This document shows, piece after piece, positions 41,978-50,990 of a stretch of DNA of 64,000 nucleotides. The stretch's first letter is position 1. Each line of letters begins with the position of its first letter. This stretch comes from Natrarchaeobius halalkaliphilus (GTDB lineage: Archaea > Halobacteriota > Halobacteria > Halobacteriales > Natrialbaceae): the NCBI RefSeq assembly GCF_003841485.1, contig NZ_REFY01000002.1:310001-374000 (forward strand), given 5' to 3'. The notes under the pieces were generated by a model. That model saw only the letters and a list, made by a program, of their open reading frames with translations, made no database searches and was not told the DNA's origin. A program made the translations under genes and the position numbers.

Positions 41978-44515
41978 CTACGAGTCGTCGGGGTTACCGG
42001 CGTCGTCGTCGAACTCGAAGACGTTCTCCGTCTCCCCTACGGAGTCGCCCACCTGCCGTTCGTCGGAGTCGACGCGCTCGTCGGGACCGTTTTCTTCGTC
42101 AGAATCGACGGTATCGTCCGATCGGTCGTCGGTTCGATCCGGGGATGTCGCTGCGGACATCGCTCGAGTCGTTTTCGCCTCCGAATCGACCGTTTCCTCC
42201 TCCGGATCGGCCAGATCATTCTCCCGATCGTCGCCCACCGGACCGTCGGTGTCCCCACCGGACTCGTCGACGTCGGTTTCGAAGTGATCCAGTGCCTCAG
42301 AGAGCCTGGTCGCCTGCCCGGTGAGTTGCGACGCCGAGGTCGACACTTCGGTCAACGCCGTCGTCTGCTCTTCGGTCGCCGCGGCGACGCTTTCGGCCTC
42401 GGCGGTCGTCTCCTCGCTGATCGTCGCGGCCTCGTCGACGATCGCGACGACCTCCTGTGTGGTCGCAGCCTGTTCTTCGGTCGCCGCAGAGATCTCCTGA
42501 ACCCCGACGTTCGTCTCGTCTGCGTACGCTGCGATCTCCTCGAGCGCCGTGACTGCCCGGTCGACCTGCTCGTGTGCCGCCTCGAGTCGCGCGCTCGTCG
42601 CTTCGACCTCCTCGGCCGATCGAACCGTTTGCCCACGGATACTCTCCAGTCGGTTCTCGATCTGGTTCGCGGCCGCTTTCGCGTCGCTGGACAGCTCCTT
42701 TATCTCCTGGGCGACGGCGCCGAACCCGTCTCCGTCCCGACCGCTCGCGGATCGAGAGGCCTCGATGTTGGCGTTGAGCGCGAGCATGTTCGTCTGCTCT
42801 GCGATCTGCTGAATTCGATCGATCAGGTCGTCGATCTGGCCAACTTCGGACTCGAGCGTTCGAATCTCCTCGACGGCCTGTCGCGCCTCGGTTTCCGTCT
42901 CGGACATGCTCTCGAGGGCCTCTTGGGCGGCCTCCTGTCCCGTCTGCCCAGTGTTCGCCGTTCGTGCCGCGAGATCGGCGACCTCGTTCGAGGAGGCGGC
43001 GATCTCTTCGGTCGTCGTCGACAGGGTGGACATTTCGCCGGTCGCCTGCTGGAGCGATGCGTTCTGTCGCTCTGCTCCGGCCGAGATTTCCTGGATCGAT
43101 TCGCTGACTCGCTCGCTCGCGGAACGCACTTCCTCGCTCGAAGCGGTCACCTGTTCGCTGGCGATCGCGACCTGCGTTGCGAACGTCTGGAGATCTGCGA
43201 CGGTGGTTTCGATGTCGTCGAGCATGTCGTTGAACTCGTCACCGATCGTTCGCATGGACTCGTTGTCCGTTTCGATGTCGGCTCGGACGGCGAGGTCGCC
43301 GGCAGCGGCGGCTTCCATCACCGCACAGTACTCCGTGGCGGCGTCCTCGAGTCGATCGTTGAGTTGCTGGACGCGTTCGCGTTCGGCTTCGGACTCCTGA
43401 CGCGCGTCCTGTGCCGCTCGTATCTGTTCTCGAAGTGAAGTGCGCATCGTCCCGAAACTATGGTAGAGCGACCCGATTTCGTCGATTCGACCGGTCTCGA
43501 GATCGACAGAGAGGTCTCCCTCTTCCATCCGCTGTGCGCGATCTCGGAGACGATTTAGATCCGCCGAAACGCTCCGACCGCCGACGAGGCCGACGGCGAC
43601 GAACACGAGCCCGGTCAACACGATCGTGACCACGAAACTCGTCTGTACCTCGTCTCGCACCGCGAAGGCGGCGTCAGTCGGCGTCGTCGTCACCACGTAC
43701 AGAGTCTCGCCCGCAGCGGACGAGTACTGGTAGCTCGGCAGATAAGAATAGACTTGCTCGTCGTCGACGCTCTCGGCGATTCCGTCGACGCCGGGCTCGA
43801 TAACGGCCGAGCCGACGCCGCCGGCACCGATAACTGGCTCACCGTCTTGAGTGACGACAACGGTATTCGCCCCGTCAACCGCTTGGGGAAGGTCCGGTCC
43901 TGCCCTCTCAGGGGGGAACTCAGCGACGAGTATCCGATCGCCCATAACGACGCGCTGTCTCCCAATAGCGACCACCTCGTCGTCGTCGAAGTTGGTGTAT
44001 CGCTCCGCCGTGATGAACGAAGACGACCGCGTGGCCGTCTCCTCGGGGATGTGTTCGAACATGTTCTGGCCAACGGCGTCCCGATTCGAACTCCCGACCA
44101 CCTCACCCGTTCCCTCCTCGACGAGATGTAGCTCGGAAAAACTGTTCGTGTACGCCTGATTCTCGAGGTGTGTCGATATTCGATCCGAATCGTCCATCGT
44201 CAGGACGTCCGCCTGCGAAATCTCGGTCAGATCGTCCTCACGATCCGTGAACCACTGATCGAGGACGCTCGCGTGGAGTTCGGTCGTCTGTTCGGCCTGG
44301 TCGTCGACCTGTCCCTCGAGCTGGTCGCTGATCCCGAAGTAAAAGACCGTGCTGATCGCTGCGGTCAACAGGAGAATCGCACAGACTGCGACGAGAACCT
44401 TCGTAATGAGCCGTCGTCTGAGTATATCGGGGACGAGCCTCGACGCGATCGATGGGTTTCCGTTCGTTTCAGCTGGCCGTTCCGACGTTTGCCGTGGTTC
44501 TGACACATCACTCAT
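41978..44515 (-). CDS. Methyl-accepting chemotaxis transducer (Htr)
   Basis: An 845-residue transducer. An N-terminal membrane helix (about 34-56) is followed by an extracellular sensor domain of about 240 residues (Cache-like, with DREDDLTEISQADVL), a second helix (about 290-311), HAMP (GRSVSADLNRLRDRAQRMEEGDLSVD) and a cytoplasmic coiled coil. The kinase-control tip IAEQTNMLALNANIEASRSASGRDGDGFGAVAQEIKELS is intact. Glu/Gln-rich methylation helices flank it. The last 90 residues are acidic and disordered. It should signal to CheA/CheW to control archaellum rotation. The ligand is unknown. Confidence 0.93.
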   Translation of the reverse strand: MSDVSEPRQTSERPAETNGNPSIASRLVPDILRRRLITKVLVAVCAILLLTAAISTVFYFGISDQLEGQVDDQAEQTTELHASVLDQWFTDREDDLTEISQADVLTMDDSDRISTHLENQAYTNSFSELHLVEEGTGEVVGSSNRDAVGQNMFEHIPEETATRSSSFITAERYTNFDDDEVVAIGRQRVVMGDRILVAEFPPERAGPDLPQAVDGANTVVVTQDGEPVIGAGGVGSAVIEPGVDGIAESVDDEQVYSYLPSYQYSSAAGETLYVVTTTPTDAAFAVRDEVQTSFVVTIVLTGLVFVAVGLVGGRSVSADLNRLRDRAQRMEEGDLSVDLETGRIDEIGSLYHSFGTMRTSLREQIRAAQDARQESEAERERVQQLNDRLEDAATEYCAVMEAAAAGDLAVRADIETDNESMRTIGDEFNDMLDDIETTVADLQTFATQVAIASEQVTASSEEVRSASERVSESIQEISAGAERQNASLQQATGEMSTLSTTTEEIAASSNEVADLAARTANTGQTGQEAAQEALESMSETETEARQAVEEIRTLESEVGQIDDLIDRIQQIAEQTNMLALNANIEASRSASGRDGDGFGAVAQEIKELSSDAKAAANQIENRLESIRGQTVRSAEEVEATSARLEAAHEQVDRAVTALEEIAAYADETNVGVQEISAATEEQAATTQEVVAIVDEAATISEETTAEAESVAAATEEQTTALTEVSTSASQLTGQATRLSEALDHFETDVDESGGDTDGPVGDDRENDLADPEEETVDSEAKTTRAMSAATSPDRTDDRSDDTVDSDEENGPDERVDSDERQVGDSVGETENVFEFDDDAGNPDDS

Positions 44516-44772
44516 GGATTATACCTACCGGTTATCGACCGCGTTCCGCGCCGGTGATTGGCGCAACTGCCTGCCTACGCGCAGATGCGTATCACTGATG
44601 ACGATTATCTCGTTATCAGTATTACTAATAAAGATTGCTAATTACCTGTATTTATTTCAACGCTGCAGTGTCAACGAAAACAGACTTCCGGTCGAGTGTA
44701 ACGGGTCGAAACCTCCGCTGTGTCGACACCGATCCGAGTCGGCGAGACTCGTTTCGTCGACACAGCGAACAG

Positions 44773-44778
44773 TATATA
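44773..44778 (+). promoter_or_regulatory. TATA box of the HEWD gene
   Basis: TATATA lies 25-30 bp before the ATG at 44803, so the transcript is predicted to be leaderless. Confidence 0.6.
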
Positions 44779-44802
44779 TGGGTGCAGTTCTCACACCCGC
44801 CA

Positions 44803-44988
44803 ATGAGTACGGACCTCCGAACACCGACTGCCCGCGTCTGCGAGCGGTGCGGTCGGGCCGAGTACTGGGACGACGAACTCGAGGCCTGGCAGATCGACCA
44901 CGAAGACGGTGAAAAGCAGGTCGGAAACCCGCACTGCCTCCACGAGTGGGATATCAACGGAACGTTCAATCCCGTCCTCGAGGAGTGA
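44803..44988 (+). CDS. HEWD family small protein
   Basis: A 61-residue haloarchaeal protein that contains the eponymous HEWD tetrapeptide (HCLHEWDING) and a CERCGRAEYWDDE zinc-knuckle half. Cysteines at CERC and HC-type ligands near HCLHEW suggest a small zinc fold. The ATG at 44803 is set by the TATA box 25-30 bp upstream. No function is known. It lies 19 bp before cutA and is probably cotranscribed with it. Confidence 0.82.
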   Translation: MSTDLRTPTARVCERCGRAEYWDDELEAWQIDHEDGEKQVGNPHCLHEWDINGTFNPVLEE

Positions 44989-45007
44989 GGGGACGCCCAT
45001 CAGGTCG

Positions 45008-45331
45008 ATGACGACGGTCTACATCACGGCTCCGCCCGAGGAGGCCGAGCGCATCGCACGGGTACTCGTAGAAGAACGACTCGCAGCTTGCGTCAACAGG
45101 ATACCGACGACCTCCACGTACCGCTGGGACGGTGAGATACACCACGACGACGAGGTCGTGTTACTCGCGAAAACGACTGACACGGTCTACGCCGAACTCG
45201 AGAACCGCGTCCTCGAGATCCACCCACACGAGGTTCCGTGTATCGAGCGCTTCGACGAGAGTCACGCCCTCGAGTCGTTCGCTGAGTGGCGAGGCGAGGT
45301 CACCCAGCCGAGCAGCGGTGAGAGTGACTGA
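45008..45331 (+). CDS. cutA: Divalent-cation tolerance protein CutA
   Basis: A 107-residue ferredoxin-like CutA1 protein, typically trimeric. The sequence shows VYITAPPEEAERIARVLVEERLAACVNRIP, the loop STYRWDGEIHHDDEVVLLAKT, and HPHEVPCIERFD, all CutA landmarks. It is linked to copper and other cation tolerance in bacteria; the biochemical role is unsettled. Length is normal. Confidence 0.92.
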   Translation: MTTVYITAPPEEAERIARVLVEERLAACVNRIPTTSTYRWDGEIHHDDEVVLLAKTTDTVYAELENRVLEIHPHEVPCIERFDESHALESFAEWRGEVTQPSSGESD

Positions 45332-45421
45332 CTCGAGACCTGTTTCCATTCGGTGACCGTGAGTGATCACTTCGAAGTGCGTCAGGGAGTCACAGACGGT
45401 GTCTACCCGAAAAAGCAACCC

Positions 45422-45427
45422 TTAAAA
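45422..45427 (+). promoter_or_regulatory. TATA box of rpl11
   Basis: TTAAAA sits 24-29 bp before the ATG at 45451, predicting a leaderless or nearly leaderless L11 mRNA. L11 is transcribed separately from L1-L10-L12 in Halobacterium. Confidence 0.6.
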
Positions 45428-45450
45428 CTCGCGCACGGGTTGTGACGGAT

Positions 45451-45924
45451 ATGGCTGGAACCATCGAAGTGCTCGTTCCGGGTGGCCAGGCCAACCCTGG
45501 CCCACCGCTCGGTCCCGAGCTCGGACCCACACCCGTCGACGTACAGGCGGTCGTACAGCAGATCAACGACCAGACAGCGGCGTTCGACGGAACCGAAGTG
45601 CCGGTAACCGTCGAGTACGACGACGACGGCTCGTTCGATATCGACGTCGGCGTTCCCCCGACGGCCGCACTCGTCAAGGACGAAGCGGACTTCGAGACCG
45701 GAAGCGGTGAGCCCCAGAAGGATTTCGTCGCGGATCTGTCCGTCGATCAGGTGAAAACGATCGCAGAACAAAAACACCCCGACCTGCTCGCTTACGACAC
45801 GAAAAACGCTGCAAAGGAAGTCGTCGGTACCTGTGCCTCGATGGGAGTTACCATCGAAGGCGACGATGCTCGCGAGTTCAAAGCAAAGGTCGACGCGGGC
45901 GAGTACGACGAGACGCTCGCATAA
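45451..45924 (+). CDS. rpl11: Ribosomal protein uL11
   Basis: A 157-residue protein of the 50S stalk base, which binds the GTPase-associated centre of 23S rRNA. The N-terminal proline-rich PGGQANPGPPLGPELGPTPVDV is diagnostic. The C-terminal rRNA-binding domain follows (KTIAEQKHPDLLAYDTKNAAKEVVGTCASMGVTIEG). ATG at 45451 is used; a GTG three codons earlier is unlikely. It is separated from rpl1 by a convergent membrane-protein gene, which is unusual given the usual near-adjacency. Confidence 0.96.
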   Translation: MAGTIEVLVPGGQANPGPPLGPELGPTPVDVQAVVQQINDQTAAFDGTEVPVTVEYDDDGSFDIDVGVPPTAALVKDEADFETGSGEPQKDFVADLSVDQVKTIAEQKHPDLLAYDTKNAAKEVVGTCASMGVTIEGDDAREFKAKVDAGEYDETLA

Positions 45925-45977
45925 GACGACAACGAATTTTCGGATCGCTTCGGACCGACGAGCGCGTCGTCCGCCAC

Positions 45978-46559
45978 TCAGATCTTGTTCGCTGGCGGAA
46001 CGCTCCGGTCTTCGGGACTGGTCGTTCCGCCTGGCCCGAGCAGAATCCGAACGAGAGTGCCCAGACCGAGAGTCGTTGCCGTCCCGACCAGAACGACGGT
46101 CACAGCGAGCGACAGCCCGGCGAGCCCGCAAACGAGACTGCCACATAGAACGCCGAACCAGAGCGTATCGCGTCCGAACCGCGCCGCCATCGACTGACCG
46201 ATGGCGACGAGACCGACGACGGCGGCTACCGGGATCACCGTTATTCCGAACACGACGAAGATGACCCCGAAAAACGTCCCCAGACTCGAGCCGAGAATCA
46301 GATATCCGGTGCTCGATATGGTGAGGACGACGAGGAGTGATGGAAATCCGAGACAGCTCGATATTATCGGACTCCGGCGGGATTTTGCGATCGCGCGCGA
46401 ACTGTGCTCCTGAACCAGCCCGAGCAGTACGACCGCGGCGACGAGCGCTCCGACGAACTGTCCGCCAATCCGTTCGACCGGTGTGAGCGACCGGTACGTC
46501 TCGAGGACCCACACGTGGGCGAACTGGCCGGTCGGCTCGAGACCCGCGTTCCAACCCAT
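45978..46559 (-). CDS. Predicted membrane protein between L11 and L1 genes
   Basis: A 193-residue protein with about five membrane helices (roughly 31-49, 65-84, 86-115, 122-140 and 145-167). The first 25 residues and the Pro/Ser-rich tail are hydrophilic. The early part (LTPVERIGGQFVGALVAAVVLLGLV) resembles the membrane halves seen in some haloarchaeal DUF8173-type proteins, but I cannot assign a function. ATG at 46557-46559 is chosen because the upstream extension reads into the L1 promoter region. It is transcribed against rpl11 and away from rpl1. Confidence 0.6.
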   Translation of the reverse strand: MGWNAGLEPTGQFAHVWVLETYRSLTPVERIGGQFVGALVAAVVLLGLVQEHSSRAIAKSRRSPIISSCLGFPSLLVVLTISSTGYLILGSSLGTFFGVIFVVFGITVIPVAAVVGLVAIGQSMAARFGRDTLWFGVLCGSLVCGLAGLSLAVTVVLVGTATTLGLGTLVRILLGPGGTTSPEDRSVPPANKI

Positions 46560-46734
46560 ACCCGATAAATCTATTGGCCACATGCACGAACGATACACTG
46601 TCATTGGAGATATTACTTTCGGAAGAACGGTCTCGATCAAAAACGTCGGATGAGTATCGTGTTGATGGATAACAGACCGCTCTGGGGCCACGTATCGCCC
46701 TCTCGGCCGGATACACTGACCGTGGTTCGACGGG

Positions 46735-46740
46735 TTTAAG
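46735..46740 (+). promoter_or_regulatory. TATA box of rpl1-rpl10-rpl12
   Basis: TTTAAG predicts transcription near 46762, giving a leader of about 66 nt. In Halobacterium the L1 leader is 74 nt. Confidence 0.55.
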
Positions 46741-46762
46741 TTTGCCATGACACTTTGCTCAA

Positions 46763-46793
46763 GGGAGACAGGCATTGCCTGTTTCACTGACCC
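46763..46793 (+). promoter_or_regulatory. L1-binding-like leader structure
   Basis: The leader of rpl1 begins with GGG that can pair with CCC at 46791-46793. Inside is a perfect hairpin ACAGGC-ATT-GCCTGT (46768-46782), with an asymmetric internal loop. This is the shape of the L1 site on 23S rRNA. Autogenous control of L1-L10-L12 through such a leader was described for Halobacterium. A further AGGAG/CTCCT stem and the Shine-Dalgarno GGAGGTGA precede the ATG. Confidence 0.7.
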
Positions 46794-46827
46794 GTAGGAG
46801 CACTCCTGCGTACTACGGAGGTGAACG

Positions 46828-47460
46828 ATGGCAGATTCGGATATCGAAACCGCAGTGGCTCGCGCACTCGAGGATTCGCCGGACCGGAACTTTACCGAGA
46901 CGGTCGACCTCGCGATCAATCTGCGCGACCTTGATTTGAACGAACCGTCGAATCGTGTTGACGAGTCCGTCGTCCTACCGGGTGGAACCGGTCAGGACAC
47001 GCGGATCGTCGTGATTGCCGAGGGAGAAACCGGAGTCCGCGCCGAAGAGGCTGCGGACGACGTGCTCTCGGAGAGCGATGTGGCAGATCTCGACGACGAC
47101 GAGGCCAAGGATATGGCCGACGAGACGGACTTCTTCATCGCTGAAGAGGCGATGATGCAAGACATCGCCCGGCACCTGGGTACCATTCTCGGTCCCCGGG
47201 GGAAGATGCCGGATCCGCTCTCGCCCGACGACGACGTCGTCGAGACCGTCAACCGGCTCAAAAGTACCGTGCAGATTCGCTCCGGCGACCGACGAACGTT
47301 CCACACGCTCGTCGGTGCCGAGGATATGAACGCTGAGGACATAGCCGACAACATCGACGTCATCCTGCGTCGTCTGCACGCTGACCTCGAGAAGGGGCCA
47401 CAGAACATCGACGGCGTCTTCGTCAAGACGACGATGGGGCCGTCCGTAGAGGTGGTCTAA
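46828..47460 (+). CDS. rpl1: Ribosomal protein uL1
   Basis: A 210-residue protein of the L1 stalk. It shows the archaeal start [33 protein letters not shown] and the conserved [10 protein letters not shown], with [22 protein letters not shown]. It helps release deacylated tRNA and in archaea represses its own operon. The stop codon is followed one base later by the L10 ATG. Confidence 0.96.
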   Translation: MADSDIETAVARALEDSPDRNFTETVDLAINLRDLDLNEPSNRVDESVVLPGGTGQDTRIVVIAEGETGVRAEEAADDVLSESDVADLDDDEAKDMADETDFFIAEEAMMQDIARHLGTILGPRGKMPDPLSPDDDVVETVNRLKSTVQIRSGDRRTFHTLVGAEDMNAEDIADNIDVILRRLHADLEKGPQNIDGVFVKTTMGPSVEVV

Positions 47461-47461
47461 C

Positions 47462-48511
47462 ATGAGCGCACAGGCTGAACGCAAGACCGAAAACCTTCCA
47501 CAGTGGAAAAAAGAGGAGGTCGAGGAGCTTCAGAACCTCATCGACGACTACGAGAGCGTCGGCGTCGTCGGAATCACCGGTATCCCCTCGAAGCAGCTTC
47601 AGGACATGCGCCGTGGACTCCACGGAACCGCCGTGGTACGAGTCAGTCGTAACACGCTGCAGGTCCACGCGCTCGAGGACGCCGGCCTCGACGACCTCGT
47701 CACGCACGTCGAGGGACAGGTCGGACTCGTCGCGACCGACGACAACCCCTTCACGCTCTATAAGGAACTCGAGGCGTCGAAGACGCCCGCTCCGATCAAC
47801 GAGGGCGAAGTCGCTCCGAACGACATCGTCATCCCCGAGGGTGACACGGGCGTCGATCCGGGGCCGTTCGTCGGTGACCTTCAGGGAATCGGTGCGAACG
47901 CACGCATCGAGGACGGTTCGATTCAGGTCATGGAGGATTCGACGGTCCTGGAGGCCGGCGGAGAAGTCTCTGTCGACCTGGCGAACGTCCTCAACGAACT
48001 CGGTATCGAGCCCAAGGAAGTCGGACTCGATCTTCGCGCCGTCATCGCTGACGGCGTGCTCTTCGATCCCGATGATCTCGACATCGACGTCGAGGCCTAC
48101 GAAAGCGACGTTTCGACGGCTGTTGCCCGCGCTCGGAACCTCTCGGTCAACGCGAGTTACCCGACCGCGACGACGGCTTCGACGCTCATCGCCAAGGCGA
48201 CGGGCGAGGCCAAGAGCCTCGGCCTGCACGCGGCGATCGAAGACGAAGAGCTCATGCCCGACCTCGTCAGCAAGGCCGACGCACAGCTTCGTGCGCTTGC
48301 GGCCCAGATCGACGACGAGGAGGCGCTCCCCGAAGAGCTCCAGAACCTCGAGGCACCCGTCCCGGCGGCGGGAGACGCCGACGAGGTCGAAGACGAATCG
48401 GCTGACGACCAAGACGAAGCAGAGGCCGACGAAGCCGACGAAACCGATGACGAAGACGATGACGAAGACGACGGCGACGGCGCGGAAGGTCTCGGTGCGA
48501 TGTTCGGATAA
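47462..48511 (+). CDS. rpl10: Ribosomal stalk protein uL10 (P0)
   Basis: A 349-residue archaeal P0-type protein. The rRNA-binding N domain has [30 protein letters not shown] long helical spine that binds P1/L12 dimers follows ([18 protein letters not shown]). The last 65 residues are almost only Asp/Glu/Ala, ending [10 protein letters not shown], the conserved factor-binding tail shared with L12. It begins one base after the rpl1 stop. Confidence 0.96.
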   Translation: MSAQAERKTENLPQWKKEEVEELQNLIDDYESVGVVGITGIPSKQLQDMRRGLHGTAVVRVSRNTLQVHALEDAGLDDLVTHVEGQVGLVATDDNPFTLYKELEASKTPAPINEGEVAPNDIVIPEGDTGVDPGPFVGDLQGIGANARIEDGSIQVMEDSTVLEAGGEVSVDLANVLNELGIEPKEVGLDLRAVIADGVLFDPDDLDIDVEAYESDVSTAVARARNLSVNASYPTATTASTLIAKATGEAKSLGLHAAIEDEELMPDLVSKADAQLRALAAQIDDEEALPEELQNLEAPVPAAGDADEVEDESADDQDEAEADEADETDDEDDDEDDGDGAEGLGAMFG

Positions 48512-48529
48512 CGAACGGAGGATTCAACA

Positions 48530-48877
48530 ATGGAATACGTTTACGCTGCACTCATCCTGAACGAAACGGGCGAAGAGATCAACGAAGACAACCTGACGGA
48601 CGTACTGGACGCTGCTGGCGTCGACGTCGAAGAGTCCCGAGTCAAGGCGCTCGTCGCCGCACTCGAGGACGTCGACATCGACGAGGCAGTCTCCGAGGCC
48701 GCCGCCGTCCCTGCCGCTGGAGCCGCTGCAGGCGGTGCTGCCGCCGCAGCCGACGACGGCGAAGACGACGACGGCGACGCAGAGGAGACGAGCGACGTCC
48801 CGGACACGACGGACGACGACGAAGACGACGAAGACGACGATGCCGGCGGCGAGGGCCTCGGCGAGCTCTTCGGCTAA
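48530..48877 (+). CDS. rpl12: Ribosomal protein P1 (archaeal L12)
   Basis: A 115-residue acidic stalk protein. The N-terminal dimerisation helices start [37 protein letters not shown]. An Ala/Gly hinge leads to an acidic tail ending EGLGELFG, which recruits translation GTPases. It lies 18 bp after rpl10. Confidence 0.96.
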   Translation: MEYVYAALILNETGEEINEDNLTDVLDAAGVDVEESRVKALVAALEDVDIDEAVSEAAAVPAAGAAAGGAAAAADDGEDDDGDAEETSDVPDTTDDDEDDEDDDAGGEGLGELFG

Positions 48878-48914
48878 GTCGCGACGCGACGAATTCACGA
48901 AATCAATTTTCTTT
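48878..48914 (+). terminator. Likely terminator of the L1-L10-L12 operon
   Basis: A short hairpin GTCGC-GAC-GCGAC (48878-48890) starts directly after the rpl12 stop region. A T-rich run (TTTTCTTT) near 48906-48914 follows. T-tract termination is usual in archaea. Confidence 0.5.
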
Positions 48915-49118
48915 GGTCACACCCACCAGCGACTGCGATCTGCTGGCTATCTACCACCACCGTGACCCTCCACGGCCGAGAGTCGACCACTACCAGGTCC
49001 GGTAAGGGGTTCGAGAGCGTGATACCGAGCGTCGTCCCTGGTCGCTTCCGTCGTCCGTTCGCGTGACGGTTCGAGTCCATCCTCGAGTTTACAAAGCAGG
49101 ACGAACCCAGAGGGAGCG

Positions 49119-50360
49119 ATGGCCGTCGCTCCAGTCGAGTTCGTCGTCGACCCGACGCTCTCGATTCAGTTGCTCGCCTGGATACTTGCCGGTTCGTTCC
49201 TCGGAAGTCTAAGCGGCCTCGTGCCGGGGCTCCACGCCAACAACTTCGCGCTCTTGCTCGCGGGGTTTGCCGTATCGATCCCCGGACCGCCGCTTTTCGT
49301 CGGCTGTGGGATGCTCGCAGCCGGCGTCGTTCACACCTTTCTCAACGCCGTTCCGGCCATGGCGCTTGGCGTTCCCGACGCCGAGATGGCCGTCACGGCG
49401 CTTCCGGGCCACCGGATGGTACTCGAGGGGCGTGGCTACGAGGCGATCCGGCTTTCGGCGCTGGGTAGCATTCTCGCCGTCCTCGCCGCCGTTCCGCTCG
49501 CCGTCCCGGTCACGTGGGCCGTTACGACGGCGTATCCCACGATCAGATCGAACCTTCCGCTCGTACTGGCGGTGGTCGTCGTCGCACTCGTGGCCTCGGA
49601 GCAGACGTGGCGCGGTCGGTTCGGTGGGCTGCTCTCGTTCGGACTCGCGGCCGTACTGGGCGCGCTGACGCTCGATCTCTCGCCCGACGCACCGCTCGAG
49701 GCGGGCGGGATGTTGGCCCCGCTGTTCGCCGGACTGTTCGGCGCGCCGGTGTTGATCGACGCGATGGTCGGAAACGGCATTCCGCGACAGGATGGCGACG
49801 CGATCACGGTATCCCGTCGTCTCGTCGGTGCCACGGCGCTGGCCGGTGCGCTCGCCGGAGCGGTCGTCGGGTACATTCCGGGAATCTCCGCCGCGATCGC
49901 CGCCGTTGCGGTCCTCGTCTTCGTACCGGGTGACTCCGGCGATCGCGGATACATCGTCGCGACCAGCGGCGTCGACACGGCCAATACGATTTTTGCCCTG
50001 TTCGCGCTGGTAGCCATCGGGCAGCCACGAACTGGAGTGATGGTCGCGTTCGAAAGCGTTAACGCACCGCTCGAGATTCCGATCTTGCTCGTCGGCGTGA
50101 TAGTCGCCGGTCTCATCGGATTCGCGCTGGTGATCGTGGTCGGGGAAACGTATCTCGAACTCGTCGGAAAAACGTCGTACTGGAAGATTTCGATCGTCGT
50201 TCTCGGACTGTTGTTCGGACTTTCGTATCTGTTCACCGGAGCGCTCGGAATCGCCGTGTTCGTCGCTGCAGCCACGATCGGCATGGTTCCGGTTCGATTG
50301 CGAGCGAGACGCGTGCATCTGATGGGCGTGCTGATCGGTCCGTTGATGTTCGGGCTGTGA
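49119..50360 (+). CDS. TctA/DUF112-like transporter permease
   Basis: A 413-residue membrane protein with about ten or eleven helices. The signature GSFLGSLSGLVPGLHANNFALLLAG resembles the large permease (TctA) of tripartite tricarboxylate transporters, and the repeat-like VGYIPGISAAIAAVAVLVFVPG supports this. There is no periplasmic binding protein or small subunit gene beside it. Archaeal single-gene members of this family exist; the substrate is unknown. The 240 bp before it carry only the ribosomal terminator. Confidence 0.82.
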   Translation: MAVAPVEFVVDPTLSIQLLAWILAGSFLGSLSGLVPGLHANNFALLLAGFAVSIPGPPLFVGCGMLAAGVVHTFLNAVPAMALGVPDAEMAVTALPGHRMVLEGRGYEAIRLSALGSILAVLAAVPLAVPVTWAVTTAYPTIRSNLPLVLAVVVVALVASEQTWRGRFGGLLSFGLAAVLGALTLDLSPDAPLEAGGMLAPLFAGLFGAPVLIDAMVGNGIPRQDGDAITVSRRLVGATALAGALAGAVVGYIPGISAAIAAVAVLVFVPGDSGDRGYIVATSGVDTANTIFALFALVAIGQPRTGVMVAFESVNAPLEIPILLVGVIVAGLIGFALVIVVGETYLELVGKTSYWKISIVVLGLLFGLSYLFTGALGIAVFVAAATIGMVPVRLRARRVHLMGVLIGPLMFGL

Positions 50361-50489
50361 TCGATCGTCCGCACGACGATCACGTTCGGGCCTATATATT
50401 ATATTGGTGCGAACATGTTCGCCTCCGTCCCATCCGCTGGGAATCGACGGGCATTTCAATGACGTTCTGTGCGAACAGAGAGATAGGAC

Positions 50490-50963
50490 ATGACCACATT
50501 CAATGGTAACCGACGAACGTTTCTGAAGGCAGCAGGTGCAGCGACCGCGACCGCACTCGTCGCTGGCTGTAGCGACAACGGGAACGGCAACGGGAACGGC
50601 AACGGGAACGGCAATGGGGACGGCGAGGGCGTCGAGATCGAGCCCGGTACGGAGATCCTCTTCGACGGGCAAATGTCCGGCTGGGAAGGCCTCGAGCCGG
50701 CCGAAATCGAAGGCGACGTGAATCCGACGCTGATCCTTCAGGAGGGCGAAAGCTACGAGATCGGCTGGACGGAAGGCGACGACAACTTCCACAACATCGA
50801 GATCCGCGACGACGGCGGCGACGTGGTCGACGACCTCGAAACCGAAGAGGTCGACGACCCCGACGACGACCAGATCCTCGAGTTCGAAGCCAGCGGCGAG
50901 ATGGCCGAGTACGTCTGCGATCCGCACCCGAACTCGATGGTCGGCGAGCTCATCGTCGAGTAA
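50490..50963 (+). CDS. Halocyanin-like blue-copper lipoprotein
   Basis: A 157-residue cupredoxin. The Tat signal RRTFLKAAGAATATALVAGC ends in a lipobox (LVAGC), so it should be lipid-anchored outside the cell. A low-complexity NG repeat follows. The copper ligands are the His in FHNIEI and C, H and M in YVCDPHPNSM. It could carry electrons between the membrane chain and the terminal oxidase, or act in other redox reactions. Shorter than many halocyanins. Confidence 0.85.
   Translation: MTTFNGNRRTFLKAAGAATATALVAGCSDNGNGNGNGNGNGNGDGEGVEIEPGTEILFDGQMSGWEGLEPAEIEGDVNPTLILQEGESYEIGWTEGDDNFHNIEIRDDGGDVVDDLETEEVDDPDDDQILEFEASGEMAEYVCDPHPNSMVGELIVE
50579..50630 (+). repeat. Short tandem repeat within the halocyanin-like gene
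   Basis: Repeats of a 6-bp unit (GGCAAC or GGGAAC) encode a run of Asn-Gly dipeptides after the lipobox cysteine. Such repeats change length easily; here they set the spacer between the lipid anchor and the copper domain. Confidence 0.7.
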
Positions 50964-50990
50964 TCGATTCGGCCCGCAGACCGTTTTCGG

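Noticed and set aside
49209-50927. 572-codon open frame on the minus strand
   Set aside because: Antisense to the TctA-like permease and the copper lipoprotein, crossing their intergenic gap. It reads as Arg/His/Asp low-complexity.
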